A stretch of DNA of 5,554 nucleotides from Bacteroidia bacterium. Its GTDB lineage: Bacteria > Bacteroidota > Bacteroidia > UKL13-3. The DNA is taken from NCBI GenBank assembly GCA_022402405.1, contig JAKRSG010000351.1, positions 1 to 5,554 on the forward strand. The letters run 5' to 3'. This document shows positions 5,089 through 5,554 of the stretch, one piece after another. How positions within the stretch are numbered: position 1 is the stretch's first letter; every line of letters starts with the position of its first letter. The position numbers were made by a program, and so were the translations under genes. The notes beneath the pieces are model-generated. The model ran no database searches and was not told the origin of the DNA. It worked only from the letters and a program-made list of their open reading frames with translations.

Positions 5089-5554
5089 TAAATATCCTTC
5101 TAATTGGCTCTGGAGGCAGAGAACATGCATTTGCCAAGGCTTTAGCTAAAAGTCCTAACTGTAAACAATTATATATTATGCCTGGCAATGCAGGCACCAG
5201 CGAGCATGGTATAAATGTTTCATTGGATGTAAATCAGTTTCATTTGGTAGGGCAATTCTGCCTCGATAATCAAATTAGTTTATTGGTGGTTGGACCAGAA
5301 GACCCGCTTGTAAAAGGCTTAAGAGATTTCTTTATGGCCGATCCAAAACTTGCAGGTATTGCTTTTGTGGGTCCGGATAAGGCTGGTGCTCAAATGGAAG
5401 GCAGCAAAGATTGGAGTAAAAAGTTTATGCAGAAATACGGTATTCCTACTGCTGCATACCAAACTTTTACTCAAAATACATTAGAAGAAGGATTAGCTTA
5501 TCTAGAAAACCATAGCTTGCCTATTGTACTTAAAGCCGATGGATTAGCAGCCGG
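5085..5554 (+). CDS. purD: Phosphoribosylamine-glycine ligase (GAR synthetase), partial
   Basis: PurD joins glycine to 5-phosphoribosylamine using ATP, the second step of de novo purine synthesis in the cytoplasm. The frame starts at ATG 5085, inside the folA stop codon (ATGA overlap), and stays open to the right edge, giving 156 full codons of the usual 420 or so. Visible parts are the N-terminal domain, with ILLIGSGGREHA (4-15), MPGNAGT (32-38) and VVGPEDPLVKG (68-78), then the linker FVGPDKAGAQMEGSKDWSKKFM (94-115) that leads into the ATP-grasp domain, with IVLKADGLAA at the edge. All are standard PurD signatures and nothing looks damaged. The overlap suggests translational coupling with folA. 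Pairing the two makes metabolic sense: the next enzyme after PurD uses formyl-tetrahydrofolate (or formate in the PurT route), and FolA maintains the folate pool. Confidence 0.96.
   Translation, partial: MINILLIGSGGREHAFAKALAKSPNCKQLYIMPGNAGTSEHGINVSLDVNQFHLVGQFCLDNQISLLVVGPEDPLVKGLRDFFMADPKLAGIAFVGPDKAGAQMEGSKDWSKKFMQKYGIPTAAYQTFTQNTLEEGLAYLENHSLPIVLKADGLAA

Overview
The window looks like AT-rich chromosomal DNA from a member of the Bacteroidota. The evidence is a DnaA of the type typical of that phylum (about 478 residues, with a long conserved stretch before the Walker A motif), a TonB-dependent receptor whose DPQTGHH and MPGRW motifs are typical of the phylum, and TAnnTTTG-like -7 elements. 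I cannot place it below phylum level. I see no rRNA, tRNA, CRISPR array, insertion sequence or phage gene.

Layout from left to right: (1) the last 46 codons of a plus-strand gene, probably a 5'-nucleotidase-type metallophosphatase. (2) A 251-bp very AT-rich gap with small repeats. (3) dnaA on the plus strand, with the start set at 395 by a strong ribosome binding site. (4) A compact terminator shared with the convergent gene. (5) A BtuB-like TonB-dependent outer-membrane receptor on the minus strand. (6) A minus-strand type II toxin-antitoxin pair: a small acidic antitoxin whose stop codon overlaps by one base the start of a PemK/MazF-like toxin. (7) A 201-bp divergent intergenic region. (8) folA (dihydrofolate reductase) on the plus strand, joined by a 4-base ATGA overlap to purD (glycinamide ribonucleotide synthetase), which runs off the right edge.

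Functionally the window is mostly housekeeping: replication initiation, nutrient uptake across the outer membrane, and a small folate/purine operon. FolA regenerates the tetrahydrofolate pool that later steps of the purine pathway use after PurD. The toxin-antitoxin pair is the only clearly accessory element. It lies upstream of the receptor gene on the same strand, with no recognisable terminator between toxin and receptor.

I did not find a convincing undescribed system. The observations most worth checking are two substitutions at usually conserved positions in essential proteins (Cys23 in FolA where Trp is expected; Ser180 as the first Walker A residue of DnaA) and a terminator-like hairpin inside the antitoxin gene.
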